A stretch of 64,000 nt of DNA from positions 248,001-312,000 of the forward strand of contig JAYKAV010002927.1 in NCBI GenBank assembly GCA_035582835.1. Reading direction: 5' to 3'. This DNA is from Phoebastria nigripes (Eukaryota; Chordata; Aves; Procellariiformes; Diomedeidae). Below, piece after piece: positions 26,721 to 39,242 of the stretch (positions within the stretch are counted from its first letter, which is position 1; every line of letters begins with the position of its first letter). The position numbers were made by a program, and so were the translations under genes. A model generated the notes under the pieces. The model was not told where the DNA came from. It did no database searches and saw nothing but the letters and a program-made list of their open reading frames with translations.

Positions 26721-29347
26721 AAAATAAACCAAAATACAAGTTATAGGATTTGTCTAAACCAAAAAAATGAAAATTTTAGAAATATTTCTTTCCTCCTCAT
26801 TTATTGTTTTTTGTCATTCCTAAAGAAATGTTTATAGTGACTCTGCAGGATTGAAAGCTTAGAAATAATATAAAGAGCGGAACACGCAACGAANAACAAA
26901 GATTCTTCTAATTCTCCCAGATAAAAAATACAACCATTCATGCTTGACTACTGCAATCTCAGTAACTGTTTCTCAGTATTCTTCCAGTTTTTTTCCTTCT
27001 ACACTTGCTTGAATTCACCATATAGATTTAAACAGCTGCAGAGTGTATAGTGCACAGTATATTACTGTATAGCAGCTCAGACTAAATAAGCAGATCTTTC
27101 TTTGGGCTTTTCATCACCACCAGACTAAGATGCCTCTATTAATTCAAGTCCTCTGGTATAATGTATCTGGCAAAATGAGGCACCAAATGTTTGCCACAAG
27201 TTAGAGGGCAGTGATGAAACCTGAAATAAATTATTCTGTGCTGCTACCCTAGAAACAGAAAATGAAGCGAGGTTCTGGGACATTTTGCAGTTGGGTGGGT
27301 TGAAGTTGCAATGTATTTTAATTTAAATAGGAATGGGAATTTTTGCTACATCACACTTATGCAACTGAGACTATATTCAGATTAACTGGTAGTTCTGACA
27401 TAAGTTGTAACTCCTTAAATTGAAGAGTAGCCTTAAAAAACAAAGTCTTGTTATCTAAATGGTTACATTTTATTTAGGAAACATGATACTAATTTTAGTT
27501 GATACTCATGCAATTAATCTACTTTACACACATTCACATGTATTCACATTCTCATTAAAAGTGTTTTTTCTGCAGAAAAATAAAATGTAAAAATTATTCA
27601 GCAGCTGAAGCAGAAGTCAAACCAAAAAGTATTTCCTCTGAGACATGAATAACTCATGGATTCTTATCCAGCTCTAGCTTTCAAACCAGCTTCATACAAA
27701 CCTTTCGGTCAATTTAAACATACAAGAGTGTAGTTGCACATGCCTCTCATTAGCATTAACTGACAACTGAAAAGCAAGACACAGTTTTCTTATTTCTCAT
27801 AAAACTTTGGGAATTTAATCAATCTTTCAGGATGGAAGATTTGTAGGTAAATCTTCCAGTAATCTTAATGGGAATTCCATGCATAAAAATGTGCATGAAT
27901 ATCAAATTCTAAGAATATAGAGTTTTGGTTTAAAAGTTTCTCATTTCCTTTTCCATGCACATGCAAATCAGCATGGTTAAGCACAAATTGAAAAGGAATT
28001 TAAAGAGATTACTTCGTTAGTGGCATATAAAAGGATATTCACACGATAACACAGAATGAGGCGGCACTATGGAAGTAAGAGCTTTCCAAGGTCTGTTAAA
28101 CTAACAAATGTGATTTCCCTTCTCTCTGATTTGCTTTGTAAAGAACACAAGATCATAACTTAGCTTATTGGCTTCCTTCCTTACTGAAACTGGATTGCAC
28201 ATTGGTTGCCAATTCTACTACTTAGAAATGGTCGGTCACATACTCCACTTCTAGGATCTCATTACTCAGTGCTGAGTACTCAGTACTCTATGTTTTTCCT
28301 TACATAATTTTCACAACAAAGTATTACAATTCACTGCAGTCACACATTCAAGGAACAGTTCATTCTAAACTTCAGGTAATGGGCTTCTGGAAGTCAATGT
28401 TACACAAAGTAACATTAAAGACAGTTTAATTTCTTATTTCATCAGGGTGTAATTTCATTTAAGTCAGTGTAAGTGCACTGGTATAAAAAGAGCATAAATG
28501 GAAGGACAAGCAGACTATGTGTGGTTATATCAAACTTTATTTTCAGAGTACCAAAATGTATGTAAAATGATGTTACTTCTCCAGAAAAGCTCTCTTTGGT
28601 GTGCCAGGCAAGTTGATATACAAATATTTTTATGAACCTTTATTTTTTTATTTGCTGTCCTTTGTCTGTTTGGTATTACCATTGCTGAATTCTTGTTGGT
28701 TTTATGCTGGTTTTGGTAGTTCAGTTACTGATGCCTGTAACTGTCACGTTTCTTCTAGGCAGCAGCAAAAGCAGTACTTTATACAAGCCCTTGTAGATAA
28801 TTTTGGATAATTTCCTTCCTCGTTTCTATTTTTGAAAACATATTTAGGTGACAGGAACAAACACTGGAAAAACGGTGAAACAGCAAATGAATATTATGCA
28901 AAAAGAATCTATACCATTTTCTCCATCAATTTCAAGTTATAATAGCAATGAAGACTTCATTTGCAGGTATTCCTGGCAATTAATAGCCAGATGAGAGAAC
29001 AAAGCGATGTATCACTATAGGAATCTGCTGGAGTTTTGAAATCTTCAGTAGTTTATCAATTCTTCGCTGGCAAGAGGAATTTTTATATTTATCTACTTGG
29101 GAAGGGGAAAATAAACAATGGAAGTTCTGAGGTGTGTGAGAAAATTATTATTTGCAACAAAATCTTATTCCTTTCCCACACTCTTTATAAGATTTAAATA
29201 TTCTGTAAGTACATATATAAAAAGGACTATATAGTGAGGTGTTTGCAGTAGCAAGGTTCAAGATTTTTAAGATCTACAAGGTCTCTTCCAGTCTTCACAT
29301 ACTCATTTCAGGAGTAAGACTAGATGTGATAAATAATCCCGTTAGTA

Positions 29348-29382
29348 AGAATTTTAACAGTCTCAAAGAATTTTAACAGTCA
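29348..29382. repeat. Short tandem duplication
   Basis: AAGAATTTTAACAGTC occurs twice in direct orientation, separated by only a few bases (TCAA). Confidence 0.7.
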
Positions 29383-30097
29383 TATTCAATCTACGCATAA
29401 TTTAGTGCACATCCTGGTTTATGCAGCAGGCAGAGAAGCATGTGACCAGGCATGGAAGAGAACCTGATAGCAAGATGGCTGTATGTTTGATTTTGCACAT
29501 TTTCACATTTATTGTTAGTATTAGCATTTTACATTATACTGTAAAGCTATTTAGAGGTCAAGCTAAGATCTTTGCAATTTGTGAAAGATATACACTGCTA
29601 TTTCCAAAATAGTAAATATTTATGGGACATAGATGAGAGTCATGGCTGTAGGATTTGGTAGCCTAAATCCTTGGCTATTTTTAACTTTGGTGGCAAATTC
29701 TTGATTAAGGTTCTCAAAGCTTTAACCATCATATAAGTAAGATGATTCAAATACGTATGCCAGATATGTAGCAAACAGTATACTGCTAGTAAGAGTTGCA
29801 TCCTATGGTACCCTATATCTACGGTACAGTAAGACCCAGCAAAGCTCATTATCACAACAGGGAATCTGAAACTCACGTGTCATTCATATAAAAAACACAA
29901 AGCAGTGCAGCAGTGTGGTAAAAATACAAATGATTAAGATACACCAATGTAGAATCAGAGAGTATTGCACAATTTGCTTCCTCTGGATTTGTTTCTTTTT
30001 TAATCACAGTCCAACATTGTATTCCACAATAAAATCGTTTAACAACTGTGCAAACATAACACATAACTAATAGCATTCTGCTTAGTTCCCCACTGTG

Positions 30098-30300
30098 ACT
30101 TCATGGGAAGTCACTGAATCGTTCACGTTGGAAGGGTCCTTGAAAGGGCTGTAGTCCAATCTCCTGCACAGATACGTGTCAGTGCTGAATTCAGACCAGA
30201 TTGCTTCAGGCTTTGGCCAGTTGGATCTTGAAAACCTCTAAGGACGGAGATTTTACAGTGTTCCTGGGCAACCTGCTTCACTGTCTTTATTATGACAGTG
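30098..30300 (-). mobile_element. CR1 LINE fragment
   Basis: TCACTGAATCGTTCACGTTG, GGAAGGGTCCTTGAAAGGGC and TAGTCCAATCTCCTGCACAG, followed by GAATTCAGACCAGATTGC and GGGCAACCTGCTTCACTGTC, form a diverged reverse-complement CR1 3' region. The 3' end is at the left. It is more decayed than the 9.6-kb copy, consistent with an older insertion. Confidence 0.85.
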
Positions 30301-32516
30301 GTAAATATACATCCCAGACGTGAATAGAAATGAGTAATGAATTACTTACATTAAAATTTGAGTATTGTTTTCAGCAATTTTTTGGGTTTTTTTACCCTCT
30401 TAGGGGGTCAAAGACTCATTTACTCTGTTACACATACATGTTTCAGAACCATACAGTCATGCTGGTAACCAGTAGTTGAGAACAATGATCACCAAAAAAA
30501 ATCGTTAGCGATTACACATGGGTGACACGCAATCATTATACTGGTCGCCAGGTTGAACAACAATTTGTATGCATACTTAATATGCAGACACCTTATAAAT
30601 AGCTAATAAATGATTAAATGAAATTGCTGTTTTCATAATGAATTAGTACAAGATCTGTTGTACATAATGTTTGGAATATTTAAATGGTGTAACATACTCC
30701 AGTTATAAGTACTCTGCAGCTGGCTGTTAAAACACAGATTCATCACTTAAGTATTTTTAAATTGTTTATATGTGTCATTACAATAGCCAGAACTTGTATA
30801 ATTTTTTTTTTAATTCATTTGTAATCACTGGAGTCAAACCACAGGCCAGTTCTCTGGGGAAAAAAAAAACAACCACCAACGGTTCCCTCTTTGGGCAGAA
30901 TGGAACAGAGCAGAAATGGGGGCTTGGTTTGCATCACACTTGAATATAAACTGCAACAGCTGCTGCATTTGATCAAGACAAAATTTCTTTACTCAGATCT
31001 CATTCTGGGAAGCAAAATGTCATTTTTTCTAAATCGGTTGTAAAGCTGAGCCTGGTTACATAATGTACACTCTTCCCAAGTTTCCAGCATGCTGTATTTG
31101 CCCAAGAGAGTCTTGGATCATTTACAAATTTTGTTCTGAATCTCCAGGAATTCTCCCACGAATTTCCAGTGCCTATGGAGTTACAATGTGTTCAGTGCTA
31201 CAGACCAAGGTTGCAAACACATGAAGGGTAAAGGGGAAATTTTGGCTGCTCCAAGATCATTCTTTTCCAAGCTGAGGGATCCTTCCACACGCATCTGTGT
31301 GATTTAGCCTCTGAACATTTTAAAACCTTGCACTAGGCATCTCTCCTCTTATTCCATGAAGAGGACATTATGGAAGATGGTAATCAAAATATATTTTCCA
31401 TATTTCATATTGAATCTGTGAGCAAAATGCATGCATCTATGTTCTGTTGCAATCAATCTGTCAGAATCTGCACAGAACACAAGATACTGTATACTCTGGA
31501 AGTATATGTCATTTGCTATCTGAACAAACAGATGAAGAAAAGTGAAATGACGCTGGTCTTAGCAGGTGAGGTAGTATTTACGTCATACTGACAATTGACA
31601 CACTAATCAGAACTGTTAAAAACCCTTAAACTAAAAGAAAAGAATAAACTGTCTCTTAACATCGTACTAAAAATCTTATCTTTATAGAAAAGCTCTGCAA
31701 CTATCGAAAAAGTATCGCTGGCAGTCCAAGTCAGTCCCTACATAAAACGATAGTTTATACAACTGGGAACAGAGCAATTTCTAATGAAAATAAATGCACA
31801 GAGTTAAATGGCATTTTACCAACTCCGTGGACAACAACAGGTATATAGTATATACAGTAGTCTCTTCCTAGGTGCACTGAACCATGACAAATGTGCATTA
31901 TTTTACATAGATACAATTTCACACACAAATTGTCATCACTCTGGTTCTTCAACCATTATTAGAGTGAGAAAAGTTTCACTCGGGGTTGAGTTGAGTCTCT
32001 GTGAATTTTGTACCCATCTCTCCCTTTCTACAGTTTCGTCACATTTTGCCCGAAAATAAGCTAGAAGGGCAGTCCTCTGTTCTGCTAAAACTTGCATCTC
32101 ATTTCCCTTCAGCAAATTTCCACACCAGTCACAGGACACCATTTATCTTATAGTCCCCTTGCTACTTTTAAAATAAAGACATACTGACGAAAAATACATG
32201 AATATTCAGTGAGCTGAATATTGAAGGAGCTGTACACTTCTACTATATTAAAAACGAATCCCTTTTATTGAATTACCATGCACTCCCTTTACATAAATGA
32301 AACTGAATGGGTGCTAAGTTAGGGTAACCTTTCCTGAAGATCTTTAACAGGAGGATTCATATGCTATAAAATTGCCAACATCATATAGCTATTAAACAAA
32401 CCTTTGATCTTAAGGCATGTTGGTGTCATTAGGTAGGATTTTGTAGACTTTAAGCCTCTCAAGGAGAATTTTTACCAAAATAATTTCCCCCTTTGAATGT
32501 TATACACAGCAAATAC

Positions 32517-32546
32517 TGTGAGGGGTGCACTTCTGCACCCCTCACA
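32517..32546. repeat. Perfect 13-bp stem hairpin with 4-base loop
   Basis: TGTGAGGGGTGCA, then CTTC, then TGCACCCCTCACA: the arms are exact reverse complements over 13 bp and the stem is GC-rich in AT-rich surroundings. It is not followed by a T run in either direction that would suggest a terminator-like element. No transposon ends were recognised. Confidence 0.9.
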
Positions 32547-32814
32547 TAACTTTTCTCTCTAGTAAAAACCCAGTAGTCTTCTGTGTTAGAATAGCTACTG
32601 CTATCTTGTGCTTTGGTAAAAGTATCCCATTTGTCCCAAAACACTAATAAATCCCTTGATGTTGCCATAAGCAGACCATCAATCAAAACCAGACAGAATC
32701 GTAACATCAGCGTCCCCAAAAATGTAGTTTCAAAGAAAAGAACTAATTTGACTACTTCCATGGTTCCTCTGTTCAGCCATTCAGTTTGAAGCTATTCAAC
32801 TCCCCACTTTTGCT

Positions 32815-33115
32815 TTTGCCTGTTAAGCACTCTGCATTAGAACTATCCATTTCATCTGAACATTTTAGCATTTTCCTTCAGCACTTGGGTGCTTCTCCAT
32901 GAGAATTTAATGTTTCGCCTTGGTTCTTGTTCTCTGCTAGCCTGGCAAAACGTCTCAGGCTTTTTGATATTTTTCTCAGTACTTCAGTGTCTTGCCTCAA
33001 AGCTTCTCTTTATTGCGAGACTCCAATGCCATAGTTTCTTTGAACACTTTCCCTTCATCCTGGCACTTTGCCTTGGTATTGCAGCATATTCGTCTCAGTA
33101 CTTCGGTGTTCCAAC
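32815..33115. repeat. Degenerate repeat patch with recurring CAGTACTTCRGTG motif
   Basis: The motif TCTCAGTACTTCAGTGTC near 32,974 recurs as TCTCAGTACTTCGGTGTTCC near 33,093 and, more diverged, as CCTTCAGCACTTGGGTGC near 32,876. The motif GCCTTGGT occurs at 32,919 and 33,070. Read on the minus strand, two copies give WNTEVLRRI and DTEVLRKI but in different frames with stops between. It could be a decayed tandem repeat or the relic of a repeated protein segment. I recognise no family. Confidence 0.4.
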
Positions 33116-35054
33116 CATGTACTTCTACAACCATGTCTTCACGGCTATGAAATTTTCCTCTAGGACTCTGCTCTAATTCTTTCCTACACAGGTGGTTCTT
33201 TTCAGCTCCATTATAAATTTACCAGGCTTAAGGCAAGGTCTGACATATCTTAGACAGCGGCGTAACACAGTGCTCGTAGGTAACACCCTCCTCCATCCCT
33301 CCTCCCTGCCCAAAATAAAATGAGCAAAAATTAATTAATGAATGATCATCAGCTCCTGACACAGAAAGTTAACGCAGTGAGGTTTGCCCGGTTTGTCTTC
33401 TTTTTCTTATTCTGATACACCAGAATATGTACGATGTTTTTCTGCATTTTCAGTCAGAAAACACTAATAGGAGAATGACATCAAGCTTCAGTTCTTTCCC
33501 AGTGTATCCAAGTCGAATGTTTCTTAGTGTTGGTGCTTTCTTTTGGAAAGAAATGATCGTGTAGAATTCCAAATTTCAATATACTAACTCTTCCTGGATC
33601 AGCGTCAAGTTCATACTGAATGTTTCATGACAAAAATATACTAATAAGGATTCATTTACCAATCTTTTTCCAAAGTTGGCCACTTCACTGAGCAATACAT
33701 GTTAATACATTAGACACTCTCAAAAGCAAAGCAAGCAGCTCTTAAACACTGAAAATATTTTGTTTCATTAAATACACTAAGCTGAATTTTTATATATGTC
33801 TGAAAAACAGAGATACTGTAACTTTGAGTGACGTGATAGATACAATCCATGTTTTTATAAGTCAGCACAGCTCAACAGACATCAATCAAGATGTGCACAT
33901 TTATATAGCTGTAAAAAAGTCTTATATGAAAGTTTACACTACATACTCTAAATATATTCAGCTCTCTTAACACTGAATTTATTATTGTATTTAAAAAAAA
34001 AAAAAATCCAAAATTACAGAGTCCTTCCTATAAACAGTTCTTCAAAAAAACAGTGGCAGGTTTGGGTTTGGTTTTTTCCCCTTATCTCAGTGATCTGTTA
34101 AGAGTTCTATCAGTAACATGCTGGTCAGTAAGATGAAAGAATTACATCAAGACCCCATCGCAAGCCATCCAACTTTTACATCTTACTCTTCAGTAAGTGC
34201 TGTGCAAGAGAAGCAAAAAAAACCAAACTAGCAATGAACAACATTCTTATTAGAGTCCTCATCATGTCCTGAAAGCAGCAGGGTTTTGAGATAATGGCAA
34301 CATGCAACTATTTACAACTTGTTAACCTTAACACTGGGCTCTGAGAGCCAAACTGTCTGTGCACTAGCTGGCATTTTTCCTAAAATCTTGCAAGCCTTTG
34401 TGAAGTAAATAGTCACAGGATTTCAAATCATCTTTTGGAACCTATTGCTTTCGTAACAAGAAATGTTCCTTTTAGGGCCCCATATCTGTGGAAAAGTAGG
34501 AGTCAGTGGGAGACAAACACACAGAAAGGTAATAGTGGATAATGCATACATGGAAATTGGCAAAATGCTTTCCAGTCATCTAGAGAAATGACAGTCCAAA
34601 TGTAAATTCATGTAAAAAGGCAATGTAAAGAACATAAGATCTAACAAGCTGCAACACTGATATTTAAGACATACCCAAACACGATGCCACTAGAAAACAT
34701 GTCGCAAGACCCTTCCATTAATCTTCCACCAACAGGCTACATCACAAAAATGATCCTACATGAATAAGTACATTTCTTTATGTTTTGTGGTATTTCAGTC
34801 TTAAGCTGGAGCAGACTTGATGTCCTTATTCTTGTCCTGATTTACCTTCATTGTCAGTCACACTGTTACAAATGCCATGACTGAAGTCTGCTCAAGAGGA
34901 TTCTGCACATGGGTATTTCAGGTCAGAGATGAATTTTACTGGGAATGCTTCATGAAGAAGCTTGCTCAAAACCTGTAAGCCCAATGTTTAGCTCAGACCA
35001 AGGACATAAGTTACAACTTTTATGACCACAGCATGTCCATGCATATACATAAGA

Positions 35055-35067
35055 AACACACACACAC
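35055..35067. repeat. (AC)n microsatellite
   Basis: Six AC units, followed about 25 bases later by a short C run. Confidence 0.7.
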
Positions 35068-38000
35068 GCTTTTAATACCACACCCCACACCCCCCCCATA
35101 TATCTTGGAAAAAAATACTCAGTGGCAGGTAATCTTTACAAAATATTAAGAAAATTCAGCAGAAGTATCAATCCTCTTGGTATCACAGTGATTTTATTTT
35201 GGAGTCCTGAATATTTCCAGTATGACAATAAGACCAGATTCGCAGTCATGTACTGAACTGGTAAAACCATGTTGTGAATGGCAGTGTCAGCTGAAATACA
35301 TACTATTCATAATGATGAGGCACTGTGAATACAGCAGTTTGTTATGCATATTATTTGCAAAGGGTGTGACCTCTTGGAAAGCTGAATGAATGTGAAACTA
35401 CTGTTGTTATGTTCAACAGATGCGGTTAGGACACAGTTCACGTTTTGTTGTTATCCAAGTTTTCGGTACATTTGTGCTTCATTGAAGAGTTACACCAACA
35501 AAACAAAACTAATGCCAAAACTCACCCAAACTACAAACAAACTGTCTTCTTCATGGCAGATCTAGAGCTTTCTGAAGAAGCAGGAGATATTAACCACAAG
35601 AAAATGTTCAGAGTAACCTTAGATGACCAATTTAAAAGTTTGAAGCAACAATTTTTGATGAATTAGTTTAGAAATATTTTTCTGCATTTTATCTGTTAGC
35701 AGTATATTCGAAACTGTTCCCTTCACTGCATCTGTAATACTTCAGAAGAAAAAAACAAGGATTAAACAAACTGTTTCATCACAAATTATGAGTTTTTACT
35801 AGCAGGCTGCTGGTTCAGTCAAGCTTGAGTGTGTAATCAAGGGTATGAAATGCCTCATGGAAAGGCAAGCCTTTTAGCAGTCCTGTGCTGTCACTTTTTG
35901 ATTTACCAAAAAAGTAACTTGCCAGAGGATTGAGCTGTTTTTTTGGAATTTATTTATTCAATCTACAGACCTTTTATTAATTCATTTTTATTTAATTTAG
36001 AAAATCAGATTTTCAATGTAAGGCCCTCCAAGTTGATTAACTATGCAGTAAGGATTTTTTCTTCCACTCTAATGCTTTTTCTAATCTAGAAATGAAGGAA
36101 ATATTAGTCTCAGGCTTCTTCCCTTCAAATTCAGATCAGTGCTGTCTCACCTATAAAATTCTCCAAACAAAATAGTGAAACTGCATCTCATCTTGCAAAC
36201 AGACTTACTTTTAATCGTACTTTGTAATTCATTACATAATGCAGCAGTACAGACCATTTAAAGAGATACAGCTTTTTGGTTTGTAAATCATCTTCAGGAT
36301 TTCTGTTTCATAAGAAATGTTCAGATAACTCACATTCATCTTCTCTTTAATGACTACTCCCAGTAGAATGTTTACAGCTTTTTTAACCTGTAAATCTGAT
36401 GGATCTCTCAAGAGATTCATTAAAAACTTGAACAGGATTTTCTTCTCTTACAACAAACAATACTCTGGTAATACCATCTAATAATGAACACATTCCAAGG
36501 GAAATTGAAAATCTGTGATTTCCCTATGGTTATACAGCCCATACATATTATCTATGATGGTAACTATACATTTAAATTACACTATCTTGCCTAGCTATGA
36601 TTGCAATGAAGTATCTTTTGAGAATTTTTTATGGTGATTCAAATAAGGGAAGGATCAGAACAACTGCCAGGGTTCTGAGTTTGTGGATACCGTCTTATAT
36701 TTGCATAACACTATTTTCTTGTAGTTGCACCAATGCAAAACCAAATAGAATCTGTTCACAGATATGTGCCTTATTCAGAACATTTAATATGAAGTTTCTA
36801 CAATGAACACTTGTAATATCTTAATAGAGACAGCCTGGATTAGCATTAGAATAGTGTAAGTAGCTCACTTTATGTCCAAAACTGACCATGTATGGTTCTG
36901 TGTCCTATTCCTGATCATCAGTCAAGGAATAGCTTTTGCTGAATTATCACTAGTTCACACTGGTTCATCAGGGCATTTCTTTTATTAAGATTTGTCTCAT
37001 AAAATAGCCCTTCCCTGAATACAAGATGGAAAAAAAGTCATTGGTAAATGTTCCCAGTCGATGGCAAAAATAGAAAACCTAAGTGATAAAGGGTAACTGA
37101 AAACCAGTTCATCCCCTCCTCCACACAGTGAAGAAAAAAAAAAAAGGCAAAAATTATTTTCTGCTGGAGATGACTAATTATATTGACATTTTTATATTCA
37201 GCACCATCGGGGCTGATCATCTCAAAGCAAGCCTAAGCCCCATTCTAAAATACGTGCTAACAAGCGTAGAGTGAATGTCGCAGATCTCTTTCTATGGCAT
37301 ACACTTTTTCTACAGAATATTCTGCATATTTAGGGAATTCTACAACATACTGTAGATCAGCACTTTATTATTAAATTTCCTAGTGACGGAAAAACAGTCC
37401 TTACGTAGGGTACCTCCTGGAACTCGGGGAAACTTTGATTTAGCTTCTTGGCCTACCAAAGATTTCCCTGTATACCATCTGCTCTTTTCATTTATTTAAC
37501 ATCCACATCTGCAGGGTTCTGAAAATATCAGACTGACAGCGTCTTAATGGTACAAATGCAATACAGCCTTTTACACGCATTCATTAAGATAAACAAATAA
37601 TTAGGATAAGAAGCTTTCCTCAATGTAATCTGAAGGAAACAGCCCATCATTGTGGAACAACTATGTTTAATGACCAAGCAACTACAAATAAACTGCAAAC
37701 AACAGAGATTTATTGAAATGTTCTAGTAACACCTAAGTATTTTTCAAGGGAAAGAAAGTGTTCTTGTTCAGACAGCAGAAACAAAATGGGTAGTGAAATG
37801 GTACAGCAAGAGTCAAGGATGGAAAATACTGAATGATTACATTCAGTATTCTGCTGAGCTTTCAGTTAAAATTGGCCCAAATAAACCAGCACAAACCCAT
37901 GGAAGTAATTTTTAACCTAAATTTCAATTAAATTTAGCATATACAAATTTAGACATTTAAAAAAAACATACCAATGACATCATGTTATACAGACAGCATG

Positions 38001-39097
38001 GAAAATAAGTGAAAGTACCTGAAATGAAGAAATAGCCTAATCTAGCTTTAACAACAACAACAAAAAACCATGAAATGCTAGTTCAGACTCAGGCACCTTC
38101 ATCGCTACTTTCCAGTGCACAATTTGTGTTTGACTGCCTGCTTTGACAAATAATTCCATGATGAAACAAAGAATAAATTAGAGCTTCCGTAACAGTAAAG
38201 ATCCTTTTTAGAGAACTTTTAAGAAACCTTGATTTCATTTACAGTGGTCTTATATCTAGTGAAAGTACTTAAATTTCTGTCCATAAAAATACTGTCTATT
38301 CTCAACCTTACCTTATTCGCTTATCCGCACAGTCCATACATTGTTAAGTCCCTCTATAGAAACTGCATTTCTTGCATTTTTGTAGGGAACCTGTCAATCA
38401 ACCTCCAGACACTCTTATAGTAAAGAGCACTAAACCATCAACATGAAGCATCAGCAGAACACTCTTCACAAATACAAACAAAATTACACTCCACCTAATG
38501 TGTCCACTCCAGAAAACCCTCAGGAAAAACTGAATTAACAAGTTTGTCTTACAGCTCTGAATGTCAACTAACTTGGGTCTTGCAGGACTAAGGGAAAAGA
38601 ATCAGTCTCAGGTTTTCTTGCCCTCAGCTCAGTTTATAAAGCTGAGGCTTCTGCTTTCCAGTTGTTTTTACAGCAGAACAAAAATGTATAGCAGGTCTCC
38701 TCAGAAAGAGAAAGGAAACTAAAAAGTGTTTCATAGATCAAAAGCAGAACTTTAAACTGTATTCAGAACAGCACTGTAGAAAGACAGTGAATAGACGACT
38801 TGTTGAAGTGGCAGCCTGTCTATATAACCTCAGTTAAAGGAGGCCTCCAAAAATTACACCAAATAGCACACACTGAGACAGGAATAGCAAACAATGTTGA
38901 GATCCAAATCCAAGAACAAAAATAACAGCTCTTTTCTGTTCACTAGCAGGTTCCTCTTCCTGTCCTGTTCCTCACTTCTTCACTATTCCTTGAACAACCG
39001 GAATGGCAAGGACATAGCAAGCTCCTGAATTTGAGCAAAAAATCGCCATCAAGACAAAGTGAAAAGGTATGACCTATATAGAGGAGTCAATGTCTTT

Positions 39098-39242
39098 TTC
39101 ATAGAACCACAGAGAAGTTCAGATTGGAAGACACCTCTGGAGATGCTGTCTAGCCAAACCTGCTTAAAGCTTCTAAGTTACATTACGTTGCTTAGGGCCT
39201 TAGGTCAAGCTTTGAAAATTTCCAAGGATTCTTCTGAATATT
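39098..39242 (-). mobile_element. CR1 LINE fragment
   Basis: CATAGAACCACAGAGAAGTT, AGATTGGAAGACACCTCTGG and TGTCTAGCCAAACCTGC, then TTGAAAATTTCCAAGGA, fit a diverged reverse-complement CR1 3' region with its 3' end at the left. The 61-codon plus-strand open frame starting at 39,059 lies in this element and is not a gene. Confidence 0.75.

Noticed and set aside
32459..32761. 100-codon minus-strand open frame with ACCATGG start context
   Set aside because: Length is within what AT-rich DNA gives by chance in 64 kb. No family is recognised, it has no partner exon, and a perfect hairpin lies inside it. The hairpin is reported instead.
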